In this document: one piece after another, positions 1 to 7,532 of the stretch | Layout: every line of letters begins with the position of its first letter | Position numbering within the stretch: the stretch's first letter is position 1 | DNA from: a virus | DNA length: 64,000 bases | IMG/VR virus record: IMGVR_UViG_3300028490_000005 | Coordinates: 1-64,000 of that record | Strand: one strand, 5' to 3' | The notes under the pieces: model-generated | What the model saw: the letters and a program-made list of their open reading frames with translations, nothing else | The model's database searches: none | What the model was told of the DNA's origin: nothing | Translations under genes and position numbers: made by a program

Positions 1-137
1 ATGAATTGTTTGGTGAATCAGCGAATGATAACATAGCATCCCACTTGGGGAAAGTTGGAATGACTAGGGAGTCTCAGGGTGAAGCAGTAGCTGAGGTAGA
101 AGTAAAAACAACTAGAACATCAGAAAAGGTTGATTAA
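1..137 (+). CDS. C-terminal fragment of an upstream gene
   Basis: An open frame enters from the left edge (codons in phase with position 3) and stops at 135-137, one base before the next ATG. About 44 residues are visible, with an acidic, Thr/Val-rich tail ending SEKVD. Its place just before gp62 would suit the clamp-loader large subunit gp44, but the visible part carries no diagnostic motif, so the product is left unnamed. Confidence 0.6.
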   Translation, partial: ELFGESANDNIASHLGKVGMTRESQGEAVAEVEVKTTRTSEKVD

Positions 138-575
138 ATGGATGAATGGGGTATAGAAGAGACTCCAGAAGTTGTTTTTGATGAATATAAGGCTCCCAAA
201 GGTCGCTCGACTTGGGACGTGATGAATTCTGCAATTAATAAGAAAATTAAACCAACTCTCGAAGAAAAGAAAAAGATAAATGAGTTTATGTTTCATAAGC
301 TCCTTTCTAGATTCGAACAAACATTGGAATTGGCTTTGATGTTCACTACAAAAAACATACCAATAGAGAATCAATATGATATCATAGATTCCCTTGTACC
401 AAAGGGCTTTGTTCCTTTCGAAAAGGGGAAAAAGAAAGTCAGTAACTCAACAATAACAAATATTTCGAATCATTATAGGTGTTCAGAAACATTAGCAGAA
501 CGATATGTTCAAATGATGCCTGAACACGAAATTGAGCGAATTAATATCAAATACAATAAAAAAGGTAAAATATGA
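138..575 (+). CDS. 62: Clamp-loader small subunit, gp62-like
   Basis: A 145-residue protein resembling T4 gp62, the small subunit of the gp44/62 clamp loader that opens the gp45 ring on DNA. The visible likeness is in the second half: a 'SLVPKG' segment, a Lys-rich stretch, then a helix with 'LAERYVQMM' before a short basic end, in the same order as the gp62 signature. It is shorter than T4 gp62 (187 aa). The ATG directly follows the previous stop, and the stop overlaps the next ATG, which suggests translational coupling. The N-terminal MDEW resembles the C-terminal tails seen elsewhere in this window, but its position differs. Identification is from remembered family pattern, not alignment. 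Confidence 0.65.
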   Translation: MDEWGIEETPEVVFDEYKAPKGRSTWDVMNSAINKKIKPTLEEKKKINEFMFHKLLSRFEQTLELALMFTTKNIPIENQYDIIDSLVPKGFVPFEKGKKKVSNSTITNISNHYRCSETLAERYVQMMPEHEIERINIKYNKKGKI

Positions 576-1558
576 CACAATATATAAATATCAGTCACAA
601 TGATATGGATGGAGCAGGATGTAATATCGTTCTGAGAGAAAAGTTTCCAGATATGGAGACTTATCATGTAAGTTACGGTAATATAGTGGAGACTCTTCAA
701 TCAATTGATGCTGATATTTCTCATCTAACTAAAATTCTTTTTGTTACGGATCTTGCTTTCGATGTCAAAGCGTTTAATGAATTAATGAGAATAGCTGAAT
801 CACACCCAGATTTAAAGATTGTGTATATCGATCATCACCCATATGAAGATGATGTTCAACTAGCGTTCAACGAATTGAATGGGTTTGATAATGTGCACAC
901 AAAACATGCGATTGGTATAAGTGCCACTCAGTTATGTTTCGATATGATAAAAAGTGATAACACGGATCTCAAGAACTTAGTAAAATGGATTAATGCATAT
1001 GATATATATTTGGAACAAGAAGACCCTAACAATTTTAAAATAGGAAGCTTCTTGAATACCATATTCTGGGAAGTGAAGATGTCAGGCTTTAAAATAAATC
1101 TCATTAATGAGAACTATAAAATCCCTAAATTCTTTAAATCTATGTATAAAGATACCATAAATGATAAAAATGAGTATTTCGAGAAACAAATAAAAAATGG
1201 ATTGGTAGTTTTCGATGATGATAATAGTATCCTATTGGCATTTTCTGACAAACATAAGTCTTTTTGGCAAGTTGATTACCCGCAATATGATTACTTGGTA
1301 CTCCCATACCACACAAAAGGTAATAATATGTCTATCAGATTTTCTAGCACATTAACGGACCATGATGCAAAAAACATCAAAGATGATATTCTACAATATA
1401 CAAAACAAAGTCCTTGGTTTGTATCTGGTGGTGGTCACCACCACGCGTTTGGGTTGACATTGGATAATGCTATGCCAAAAGATGAACAATTGGTTCTCAT
1501 TGAAGGAATAGTTGATATTATCGAAGCATGGAATGCAAGTATCAATATGCCATTTTAA
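572..1558 (+). CDS. DHH-family phosphoesterase
   Basis: A 328-residue protein with the DHH superfamily motifs in order: 'HNDMDG' near residue 9, 'TDLAF' near 60, 'IDHHP' near 90 and the DHHA1-type glycine motif 'GGGHHH' near 290. DHH enzymes use Mn2+ to hydrolyse phosphodiester bonds in small nucleotides or single-strand ends (RecJ, NrnA/Orn-like, PDE families). Which substrate applies here cannot be read. It overlaps gp62 by four bases (ATGA) and sits just upstream of the gp41 helicase promoter, so it belongs to the replication block. A nanoRNase or 5'-exonuclease supporting replication is possible. Confidence 0.8.
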   Translation: MTQYINISHNDMDGAGCNIVLREKFPDMETYHVSYGNIVETLQSIDADISHLTKILFVTDLAFDVKAFNELMRIAESHPDLKIVYIDHHPYEDDVQLAFNELNGFDNVHTKHAIGISATQLCFDMIKSDNTDLKNLVKWINAYDIYLEQEDPNNFKIGSFLNTIFWEVKMSGFKINLINENYKIPKFFKSMYKDTINDKNEYFEKQIKNGLVVFDDDNSILLAFSDKHKSFWQVDYPQYDYLVLPYHTKGNNMSIRFSSTLTDHDAKNIKDDILQYTKQSPWFVSGGGHHHAFGLTLDNAMPKDEQLVLIEGIVDIIEAWNASINMPF

Positions 1559-1559
1559 G

Positions 1560-1586
1560 CGACTCTTAATCTTAATGAAGTATAAT
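1560..1586 (+). promoter_or_regulatory. Early-type promoter for the helicase gene
   Basis: A TATAAT -10 at 1581-1586 is preceded by two TTAA elements in the gap between the DHH gene and helicase. An AGAGG ribosome site follows, 9 bases before the ATG. Confidence 0.6.
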
Positions 1587-1600
1587 ATAAAGAGGTAAAA

Positions 1601-2962
1601 ATGGAAAATGTAATATTAAAAAACTTGATGGTGGATGGTGATTTTTTCGCCAAAGTCTTCCCTCATTTAAAAGAAAGTCACTTTGACACATTAGAAAATA
1701 CTGAAATTTTCAAGTCACTAAGTGCATACAACAAACAATATGACGCAGCACCAAACATTAAAGAGCTTGGGTTGTATATAAAAAATTCTGGGGAAATTAC
1801 TGACGCAATCAGAACTAAGGTTATTACACAATATAAAGATGTAATGTTAGAACCCCCAGTGGAAAATAAGGAATTCCTTATAGACCAAACTGAAAAGTGG
1901 ATTCAAAAAGAAGAATTATCTGAAGCAATTTTTAAATCTGCTGACCTCATAGAAAACAATCAACCATTTGCACCAATTATTGGTATGATAGAAAATGCTC
2001 TCAGTGTCAGTTTTGATTATGATACTGGAATGGTGTATAAGGATTCTGAAGCTACAATCAGTAGATATGAATATTATACACAGAGAATTACTGGTCTAAG
2101 TATTGGATTACCATCAGTTGATACGGCACTCGGTATGGGATTAAGGTCAAAGACTCTCAATCTCGTCGTAGCACCGTCTCACGGTGGTAAATCAGCACTA
2201 TTGATGTCGGCAGCAAGCACTGCTTATGTATTGAAAAAGAACGTCCTATTCGTATCCCTCGAAATGACTGATATGGAAATTTCAAGAAGAATAGATGCGA
2301 ATTTACTACACCACCCAGCAAACGAACTTGGGAAAATTAATAAAGCAGAGTTCACTAAAAGATTGGATGATATAGCTGAACTTTCTGGTAACTTAGTCAT
2401 AAAAGACTTTGCCGCAGGAACATTTAGCGTGTTGACATTAAAGTCGTTGATAAATGAATTAAAGGCAAATAATGGATTTGTGCCAGATTTAATCTGTATT
2501 GATTATATTGGTTTAATGACTTCAACTAGGACTACAATCGCACAGAGTGGAGGATATTCATTTTTTAAATCGATTGCTGAAGAACTACATGGTTTTGCCA
2601 AAACTGAAGATACAATAATTTTCACCGCAGCACAACTCAATAGGGGAGCATACGATAATCTAGATTCTGGGTTAGACTCCATAGCAGACTCATTGGGAGT
2701 TATTCAAACAGCTGACTGTGTTATTGCGTTACTTGCAAACCAATCACTTAGAGACCAGAACCAGAGCCTTATTAAGTTTCTTAAAAATAGAAATACTGGG
2801 CGATTAAGTTCTCATCTTGTAGAGGTGGATTTTTCTACAGTTACGTTTGTAGATCTTGAAGATCAAGACCAACAACAAAGATCGGTGGATTCAGTGAACG
2901 CTGGTATCCTCCAAAATACTGTTAATAGAGAAGTCGACACTTCTGTGATACAGTTTAATTAG
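1601..2962 (+). CDS. 41: Replicative DnaB-like helicase, gp41-like
   Basis: A 453-residue hexameric 5'-3' replicative helicase of the DnaB/gp41 family (T4 gp41 is 475 aa). An N-terminal helical region of about 150 residues is followed by a RecA-type core with Walker A 'APSHGGKS' near residue 190, an acidic 'SLEMTD' H1a-like segment near 215, and Walker B 'ICIDYIGLM' near 297. Gln/Asn and Arg residues typical of motif H3/H4 follow ('TAAQLNRG', 'KNRNTGR'). It would unwind the fork and work with primase gp61 at 42.5 kb. It has its own early promoter and an AGAGG ribosome site. Confidence 0.92.
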   Translation: MENVILKNLMVDGDFFAKVFPHLKESHFDTLENTEIFKSLSAYNKQYDAAPNIKELGLYIKNSGEITDAIRTKVITQYKDVMLEPPVENKEFLIDQTEKWIQKEELSEAIFKSADLIENNQPFAPIIGMIENALSVSFDYDTGMVYKDSEATISRYEYYTQRITGLSIGLPSVDTALGMGLRSKTLNLVVAPSHGGKSALLMSAASTAYVLKKNVLFVSLEMTDMEISRRIDANLLHHPANELGKINKAEFTKRLDDIAELSGNLVIKDFAAGTFSVLTLKSLINELKANNGFVPDLICIDYIGLMTSTRTTIAQSGGYSFFKSIAEELHGFAKTEDTIIFTAAQLNRGAYDNLDSGLDSIADSLGVIQTADCVIALLANQSLRDQNQSLIKFLKNRNTGRLSSHLVEVDFSTVTFVDLEDQDQQQRSVDSVNAGILQNTVNREVDTSVIQFN

Positions 2963-2970
2963 GAGATAAT

Positions 2971-3237
2971 ATGGAATTATTAATGATGTATAGAAAAGTA
3001 TCAGCACGTACAAATTCATGGTATGTACTGACTAATTTTTTAAAAATAAAACACGAACTAGAGGTGATACAATATCTGTCAGAAAAATTCGGAGTAATTC
3101 ACCTATACGACAGATGGATAGAACACCCATTCCTCGCAGTACCATACCCAAGAATAGTGTCCACAGTTGCTGAATACGATGCTGGTAGAGGTAAGAATTA
3201 CCAAATTGAATTAAAGAAAATATATGGTGCACTATAA
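2971..3237 (+). CDS. Small protein between helicase and polymerase
   Basis: 88 residues, mixed charge, rich in Tyr and Ile/Leu, no recognisable motif. A good AGGAG ribosome site lies upstream, and the stop overlaps the polymerase start by one base (TAATG), so the two are probably translated together. Some T4-like phages carry small replication accessory genes at this point; none is recognised here. Confidence 0.75.
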   Translation: MELLMMYRKVSARTNSWYVLTNFLKIKHELEVIQYLSEKFGVIHLYDRWIEHPFLAVPYPRIVSTVAEYDAGRGKNYQIELKKIYGAL

Positions 3238-4757
3238 TGTATGATTATGAACAATATGAGAAAGTATGGAGAAGTGGTTTTGAATATTTCTGTCGAACAA
3301 GGAATACTGAGACCAATCAAGTCAGGTTTGAAAAAATAGAACCAACTTGGGAATTTTATGAAAATAACCCGAGTGGTGATATGTCATTTGTCCTAGACCC
3401 AACAGTAAAACTTTCCAAACGTGAATTTTCTGATCCAAAGGAAATGAAGCAATTTAAGGGGTTGATGGATTCTTTGGGTAAGGAAGTTTATGGTGGTCAG
3501 GCTCCTGAATATAAACATATCAGGGATAATTTCTTCCAAAGTGGAAAAGTTAATGATATGAGGATTTGGTTCTTGGATATAGAAACTATGAATGATGATC
3601 CGAATGATAAATCATTCCCAGACCCTCAGTTGGCTGAAAAACCTGTATCTCAAATTCAAATTTACGATAACTATACGGATAAGATTATCATTTTAAGTTT
3701 GGATAAAATGAAAGATGAAAGTAAATTTAAACACCACAAGAATCTGATATTCAAACACTATTATGACGAAAAGGATTTATTTAAAGATTTCATTAAATTG
3801 TTGGGTAAATTGAACCCAACAGTTATTACGGCTTGGAATGGGGATTACTTCGACTTTCCATATCTAACAAATAGAGCCATGGGATTGAGTGGCGTAAATT
3901 ATAGGAAGTTATCACCAATATTAAAAGTGAGAGAAATTAAAACGGTTGATGGTCTTAACTATGACTGGGAAGGTATCTTTTTAATTGATATGATGCAAGC
4001 GTATAAAAAGTTTATCCCAAAACCACAAGTATCGTACTCCCTCGATAACATTTCAAAATCTGAACTTGGTATTGGTGAGGGAAAGGTTGATTATGGTGAA
4101 TTTGATGATATAATTGATTTCTATCACGGTGACATCGATAAATTTCTTGAATATTCTATTCAAGATGTTGTGACATTGAAAAAGCTAGAAGACAAATTGA
4201 AATTGATAGAATTAATGCAAATTCTAGCTACAATGATGGGAATTAACATTGATGATTCCATGGGTACAGTGAAGCCATGGGGTCAGTATCTCACAAATCT
4301 AGCAATGAAAAAAGGTATGGTGATGCCATATGATAGAAAATCACATTTAGATAAAACTATTGTCGGTGGGTATGTTCGACACCCTCAAAAGGGGAAACAC
4401 AATTGGTTAGTTTCTATAGATGTTGACTCAATGTACCCACTACTCGGTATGAGAGCATTTAATATGTCCCCAGAGACATATGTAAATGATTATGAATTAC
4501 CTGATGATTTGATGGAAATTAGGCGAAAATATCACACACATGAAGATGAAGAGGTTTATTTAGATGAAAAGGTTTTATCTGAAATTCGGGAAGTCTGTCA
4601 TAAACACGATGTAGCATTCGGTATGAACGCATTTTTCAGGCGAGAACAAGAGGGAATAATTCCAACTATTGTAGCTGACATTTATGCGACGAGAAAGGAA
4701 GCAAAACGTAAAATGCTTGTTTATAACGCTTTAAAGGCAAAATTAGCATCAATTTAA
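3237..4757 (+). CDS. 43A: DNA polymerase gp43, N-terminal part (exonuclease and motif A)
   Basis: 506 residues carrying the first half of a T4-type family B DNA polymerase. The proofreading exonuclease motifs are intact: Exo I 'FLDIETM' near residue 113, Exo II 'NGDYFDF' near 201, Exo III 'YSIQD' near 305. Polymerase motif A 'DVDSMYP' is near 394. The chain ends in the fingers region after a Lys/Arg-rich helix, before motif B. The remainder is encoded separately at 7533-8699. The two parts sum to about 895 residues, close to intact T4 gp43 (898 aa), so little is missing and the halves probably assemble into an active enzyme. Split gene 43 is known from some Aeromonas T4-like phages; the accessory cargo between the halves here is different. 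Confidence 0.93.
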   Translation: MYDYEQYEKVWRSGFEYFCRTRNTETNQVRFEKIEPTWEFYENNPSGDMSFVLDPTVKLSKREFSDPKEMKQFKGLMDSLGKEVYGGQAPEYKHIRDNFFQSGKVNDMRIWFLDIETMNDDPNDKSFPDPQLAEKPVSQIQIYDNYTDKIIILSLDKMKDESKFKHHKNLIFKHYYDEKDLFKDFIKLLGKLNPTVITAWNGDYFDFPYLTNRAMGLSGVNYRKLSPILKVREIKTVDGLNYDWEGIFLIDMMQAYKKFIPKPQVSYSLDNISKSELGIGEGKVDYGEFDDIIDFYHGDIDKFLEYSIQDVVTLKKLEDKLKLIELMQILATMMGINIDDSMGTVKPWGQYLTNLAMKKGMVMPYDRKSHLDKTIVGGYVRHPQKGKHNWLVSIDVDSMYPLLGMRAFNMSPETYVNDYELPDDLMEIRRKYHTHEDEEVYLDEKVLSEIREVCHKHDVAFGMNAFFRREQEGIIPTIVADIYATRKEAKRKMLVYNALKAKLASI

Positions 4758-4786
4758 GCAAGGTTTAAGCTAACTTACGGTATAAT
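4753..4786 (+). promoter_or_regulatory. Early promoter cassette
   Basis: Two TTTAAGC elements 11 bp apart lead to an extended TACGG-TATAAT -10 (4781-4786). The first element contains the stop codon of the polymerase N-half. The leader (AGTTTGAAAGGCTTAAA) is shared with several other early genes. Confidence 0.8.
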
Positions 4787-4817
4787 AGAGTATATGAAAA
4801 GTTTGAAAGGCTTAAAG

Positions 4818-5066
4818 ATGAAAATAGAAATTTATAAAACAATTGGTGGTGAAAATACTCTTTACACTGCAACTGTCAATGAAATGATTATTATCGATAA
4901 TAATTCAAAACTTCCAATGGTTATTTATACCAATAGTCTTCAAGCAATACTTGACTATTTGGATAGCGTTGAACAAGGTAAATTGAAAATTTCATCTCGA
5001 GAATTATTCGAAGAAGGAAGTGCGGTTGAATACGAATGGGTTGAAACTCTTCAAACTCGACATTAA
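4818..5066 (+). CDS. Small early protein
   Basis: 82 residues from the ATG at 4818. That start is chosen because it follows the shared early leader 'GAAAGGCTTAAA' used by other genes; an in-frame ATG at 4794 would lie inside the leader. The protein is acidic and predicted soluble, with no recognised domain. It is the first cargo gene between the two polymerase halves. Confidence 0.75.
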   Translation: MKIEIYKTIGGENTLYTATVNEMIIIDNNSKLPMVIYTNSLQAILDYLDSVEQGKLKISSRELFEEGSAVEYEWVETLQTRH

Positions 5067-5101
5067 TTTTAAGCAAGGTTTAAGCTACATTACAGTATAA
5101 T
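5067..5101 (+). promoter_or_regulatory. Early promoter cassette
   Basis: Two TTAAGC elements and TATAAT at 5096-5101, starting right after a stop codon; leader ends AAAGGTTTAAAG-ATG. Confidence 0.8.
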
Positions 5102-5134
5102 AGTATATAACAATTAAAACACAAAGGTTTAAAG

Positions 5135-5470
5135 ATGGCAAGATTACCAAAAGTATTTAAAGTTCAAGAAAGTAAATCAGGACGTTTCGGTGGAGAAACT
5201 AGAACATATAACCAAGTAGGAACATTAGAAAGACTTGTGAAAGCATATAGTTATTCATTAGAAGTTGGTCAGTCATGGGAACATGAAAAAGGTAACAAAA
5301 AGATTAATAGAAATCCTAAGTCAATTAAGACTTTGGTATCTAACCTTTATAACGCTAAAAACAATGCTGCGGCAAATGGTTATAGTGGTAGTCGATTTGA
5401 ACAAGTTGAATTGTCTAAAGACGAAGTTGCTGAGTACTGGGAAGAAAATCCAATTGAAGAGGTAGCATAA
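5135..5470 (+). CDS. Small early protein, basic
   Basis: 111 residues. The N-terminal two-thirds is rich in Lys, Asn and Ser ('NKKINRNPKS'), and the last 25 residues are acidic. It has its own promoter and overlaps the next start by one base. No family recognised. Confidence 0.75.
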   Translation: MARLPKVFKVQESKSGRFGGETRTYNQVGTLERLVKAYSYSLEVGQSWEHEKGNKKINRNPKSIKTLVSNLYNAKNNAAANGYSGSRFEQVELSKDEVAEYWEENPIEEVA

Positions 5471-5796
5471 TGTTACTTCTTGAAATTCAATTTAAAGATA
5501 GTCACGGTGACTTTGATAACGAAAATCAAGTTATACTTATAAACTTGGAAAATATGGAAATTACTGGAAATGAAAATGGAGAAGATGTTTGGTCTAAAGT
5601 AGTAGACACAGCAACTTACACGCTCATTTATGATGGTGGGCAAACTGAAATCTCTAATGATTATGTACCAAATTGTATCCCAAATGAGTACGGTGATTAT
5701 TTGGACTTGTGTGTAATGAGTGGAAAGATTACAAATTGGGAAAGTACGTTGGAAGAGATAGAAGAAGAATTCGAAAAAAAGGGAAAAGAGGTATGA
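5470..5796 (+). CDS. Small acidic protein
   Basis: 108 residues, strongly acidic with an E/K-rich C-terminal helix. Starts on the preceding gene's stop (TAATG) and overlaps the next by four bases. No family recognised. Confidence 0.75.
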   Translation: MLLLEIQFKDSHGDFDNENQVILINLENMEITGNENGEDVWSKVVDTATYTLIYDGGQTEISNDYVPNCIPNEYGDYLDLCVMSGKITNWESTLEEIEEEFEKKGKEV

Positions 5797-6086
5797 AAAA
5801 AATGATACCTAGAGAATCGACTGAAGTTGTGTATTTAGAGGACGCGACTTTCCCAAATCACTTTGGTGCAATTTGGGAAGATAAAAAAGTTATGTTGGTT
5901 AGAAATATGGATATGGGAATAGATGAGGATAATCAAAAATGTTTATTTCAATGGCATACCGATAATATGTGTTTCTTACACATAGGAAGACCAAACACGT
6001 TGAACGAAGCATTAACTGAGTGTGGTCTAGATGAAGTTTTCCAATTTGATACTTTGGTTGAACTAGCAACATGGATGGAATCATGA
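5793..6086 (+). CDS. Small hypothetical protein
   Basis: 97 residues from ATG 5793 (preceded by GGGAAAAGAGG). Acidic, with Trp/Phe residues and conserved-looking 'FQWHTDN'. The start is set by the ATGA overlap with the previous stop. No family recognised. Confidence 0.65.
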   Translation: MKKMIPRESTEVVYLEDATFPNHFGAIWEDKKVMLVRNMDMGIDEDNQKCLFQWHTDNMCFLHIGRPNTLNEALTECGLDEVFQFDTLVELATWMES

Positions 6087-6247
6087 TTAGACCAACAGAT
6101 GAAGAATTGACGAAGGACATACAAAACCTTTCACGGTTCTATTCCCAGAGTGAAATAATGGCTCAATACGATGAGATTGGTATTTCATTAACGGCTCAGG
6201 AGTTTATTACTTTAAAATACCCAGATGGGTTACACGAAAAGGCTTAA
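6083..6247 (+). CDS. Very small hypothetical protein
   Basis: 54 residues, ATG overlapping the preceding stop (ATGGAATCATGA). It contains 'TDEELTKDIQ' and ends immediately before a GGCTTAAA-ATG leader. Its compact fit between neighbours is the main support. Confidence 0.6.
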   Translation: MIRPTDEELTKDIQNLSRFYSQSEIMAQYDEIGISLTAQEFITLKYPDGLHEKA

Positions 6248-6248
6248 A

Positions 6249-6452
6249 ATGACTTACGAACAAATTCTCAATGACATAGCTGAAGAAGCGTTTGAAAAGC
6301 GTTTACATGGTTCTGGTGGGTTATATCAAATTGGTAGAATTCCTAACATTGAAAATTTAGATTATGATTACGTTATTAAAGAACTGGATGAGATTATGGT
6401 AACTCTAGAATCAAATTTTGAGATGGGTGAAATATTTTATGATGATTTCTAA
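6249..6452 (+). CDS. Small acidic protein
   Basis: 67 residues starting at ATG 6249, after the leader-like 'AAAAGGCTTAAA'. Acidic helical protein; no recognised domain. Confidence 0.65.
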   Translation: MTYEQILNDIAEEAFEKRLHGSGGLYQIGRIPNIENLDYDYVIKELDEIMVTLESNFEMGEIFYDDF

Positions 6453-6663
6453 TACTACTCCTGGATTGAGTGAAGTATCAAAAGAAGATGCAATATTAGC
6501 ATTATTTACTAGAGGACAATATGTCACTAGGGATAAATGGGATGATGATTATTTCATATATTTAGATGATGGTGCTGTGATGACTACTAAATACAATATT
6601 GAAGTCGAACCAAAATATTTTGCTCACTTTTTACTTGGACAACAATTTTTTATTAGGAATTAA
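6439..6663 (+). CDS. Small hypothetical protein
   Basis: About 74 residues with two consecutive ATGs (6439, 6442) as candidate starts, overlapping the previous gene's end. Contains 'RGQYVTRDKWDDDYF'. Its stop codon overlaps an ATTAAATA late-type box. No family recognised. Confidence 0.6.
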   Translation: MMISNTTPGLSEVSKEDAILALFTRGQYVTRDKWDDDYFIYLDDGAVMTTKYNIEVEPKYFAHFLLGQQFFIRN

Positions 6664-6666
6664 ATA
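6659..6666 (+). promoter_or_regulatory. Late-type promoter box ATTAAATA
   Basis: ATTAAATA-ACT, 23 bases upstream of the fucosyltransferase ATG. It differs by two bases from the T4 late promoter TATAAATA, and the same box precedes other late-type genes in this window. Confidence 0.55.
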
Positions 6667-6688
6667 ACTAAAATGACAAGGAGAAAGT

Positions 6689-7471
6689 ATGTTAAGCGTT
6701 AAAATTTCTGAAGGCTTGGGGAATCAAATGTTCCAATATGCTTATGCTAAGGCTCTTCAAGTAAGGGGATACGACGTTGTTATAAATTTCCATAATTCTC
6801 GTATGCCACATGGTGGGTTTTCACTAGGTAAATATAAAATAGATTTGAATCCCATCAATCACTTAACACCACATAACATAGTTCATGAGGGTAAGTTATC
6901 ATTCCGAGAAAATCTTTTAAACGTTACTGATGGTAGTGAAATAAGTGGGTATTTTCAATCAGAATTATATTTTAAAAATATCCGAGACACTATTGTTAAT
7001 CAATTTACATTAGATGAATACTCACCATATGCGAAAAATATACAAGCCTTCATAGAAACAAACACTTGTACTTGTTCAATACATATCAGGAGAGGTGATT
7101 ACGCACACCATAAACAACTGAAATTGTTACCCATTGATTATTACAATGACGCAATAGAATATATCAATTCAAAATTTAAAGAAGTGAATTTTTTAGTTTT
7201 TTCAGATGATATATTATTTGCTAAGGGATTTTTGAAAAACCAAAATATCACATTCATTAACAGTACGGAAAAAAGACCACCACATGAAGATATTTATTTG
7301 ATGAGTTTATGTGAACACAATATCATAGCAAATAGTAGTTTTTCTTGGTGGGGTGCGTGGTTGAACTCTAATAAAGATAAATTAGTAATTGCACCAGAAC
7401 ATTGGTTTATTGATGAGTATACACATGAAGAACCAACTGATATAGTATGTAAATCATGGGTGAAGATATAG
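6689..7471 (+). CDS. Alpha-1,2-fucosyltransferase-like glycosyltransferase (GT11)
   Basis: 260 residues with GT11 hallmarks: the N-terminal 'GLGNQMFQYA' motif near residue 9, the GDP-fucose-binding 'HIRRGDY' near 132, and a C-terminal 'SSFSWWGAW' near 213. GT11 enzymes move fucose from GDP-fucose to a galactose or other sugar acceptor in the cytoplasm. The supply genes (GMD and fucose synthase) lie at 9.6-11.6 kb, so a complete GDP-mannose to fucosylated product route is present. The acceptor could be host surface glycan, a phage structural protein or modified DNA; the sequence does not say. It has a late-type promoter and AGGAG ribosome site, and sits inside the split polymerase locus. Confidence 0.88.
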   Translation: MLSVKISEGLGNQMFQYAYAKALQVRGYDVVINFHNSRMPHGGFSLGKYKIDLNPINHLTPHNIVHEGKLSFRENLLNVTDGSEISGYFQSELYFKNIRDTIVNQFTLDEYSPYAKNIQAFIETNTCTCSIHIRRGDYAHHKQLKLLPIDYYNDAIEYINSKFKEVNFLVFSDDILFAKGFLKNQNITFINSTEKRPPHEDIYLMSLCEHNIIANSSFSWWGAWLNSNKDKLVIAPEHWFIDEYTHEEPTDIVCKSWVKI

Positions 7472-7474
7472 GAG

Positions 7475-7508
7475 TTTTAAGTCGTTCTTAAGGTTATTTT
7501 AGTATAAT
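7475..7508 (+). promoter_or_regulatory. Early-type promoter for polymerase C-half
   Basis: Two TTAAG elements 11 bp apart and TATAAT at 7503-7508, so the detached second half of the polymerase has its own promoter. Confidence 0.75.
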
Positions 7509-7532
7509 TAACCTATAAATATGGAGCGATTA

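Noticed and set aside
1-137. Calling the first fragment UvsX or gp44
   Set aside because: Only about 44 C-terminal residues are visible and they carry no diagnostic motif.
138-149. MDEW at the N terminus of the gp62-like protein as another clamp tail
   Set aside because: Clamp peptides in this set are at the extreme C terminus; an N-terminal match of four residues may be chance.
7514-7521. Exact TATAAATA before the polymerase C-half as a late promoter
   Set aside because: It lies directly on the ribosome site and start region, so a transcript from it would lack the site; a normal early-type promoter sits just upstream.
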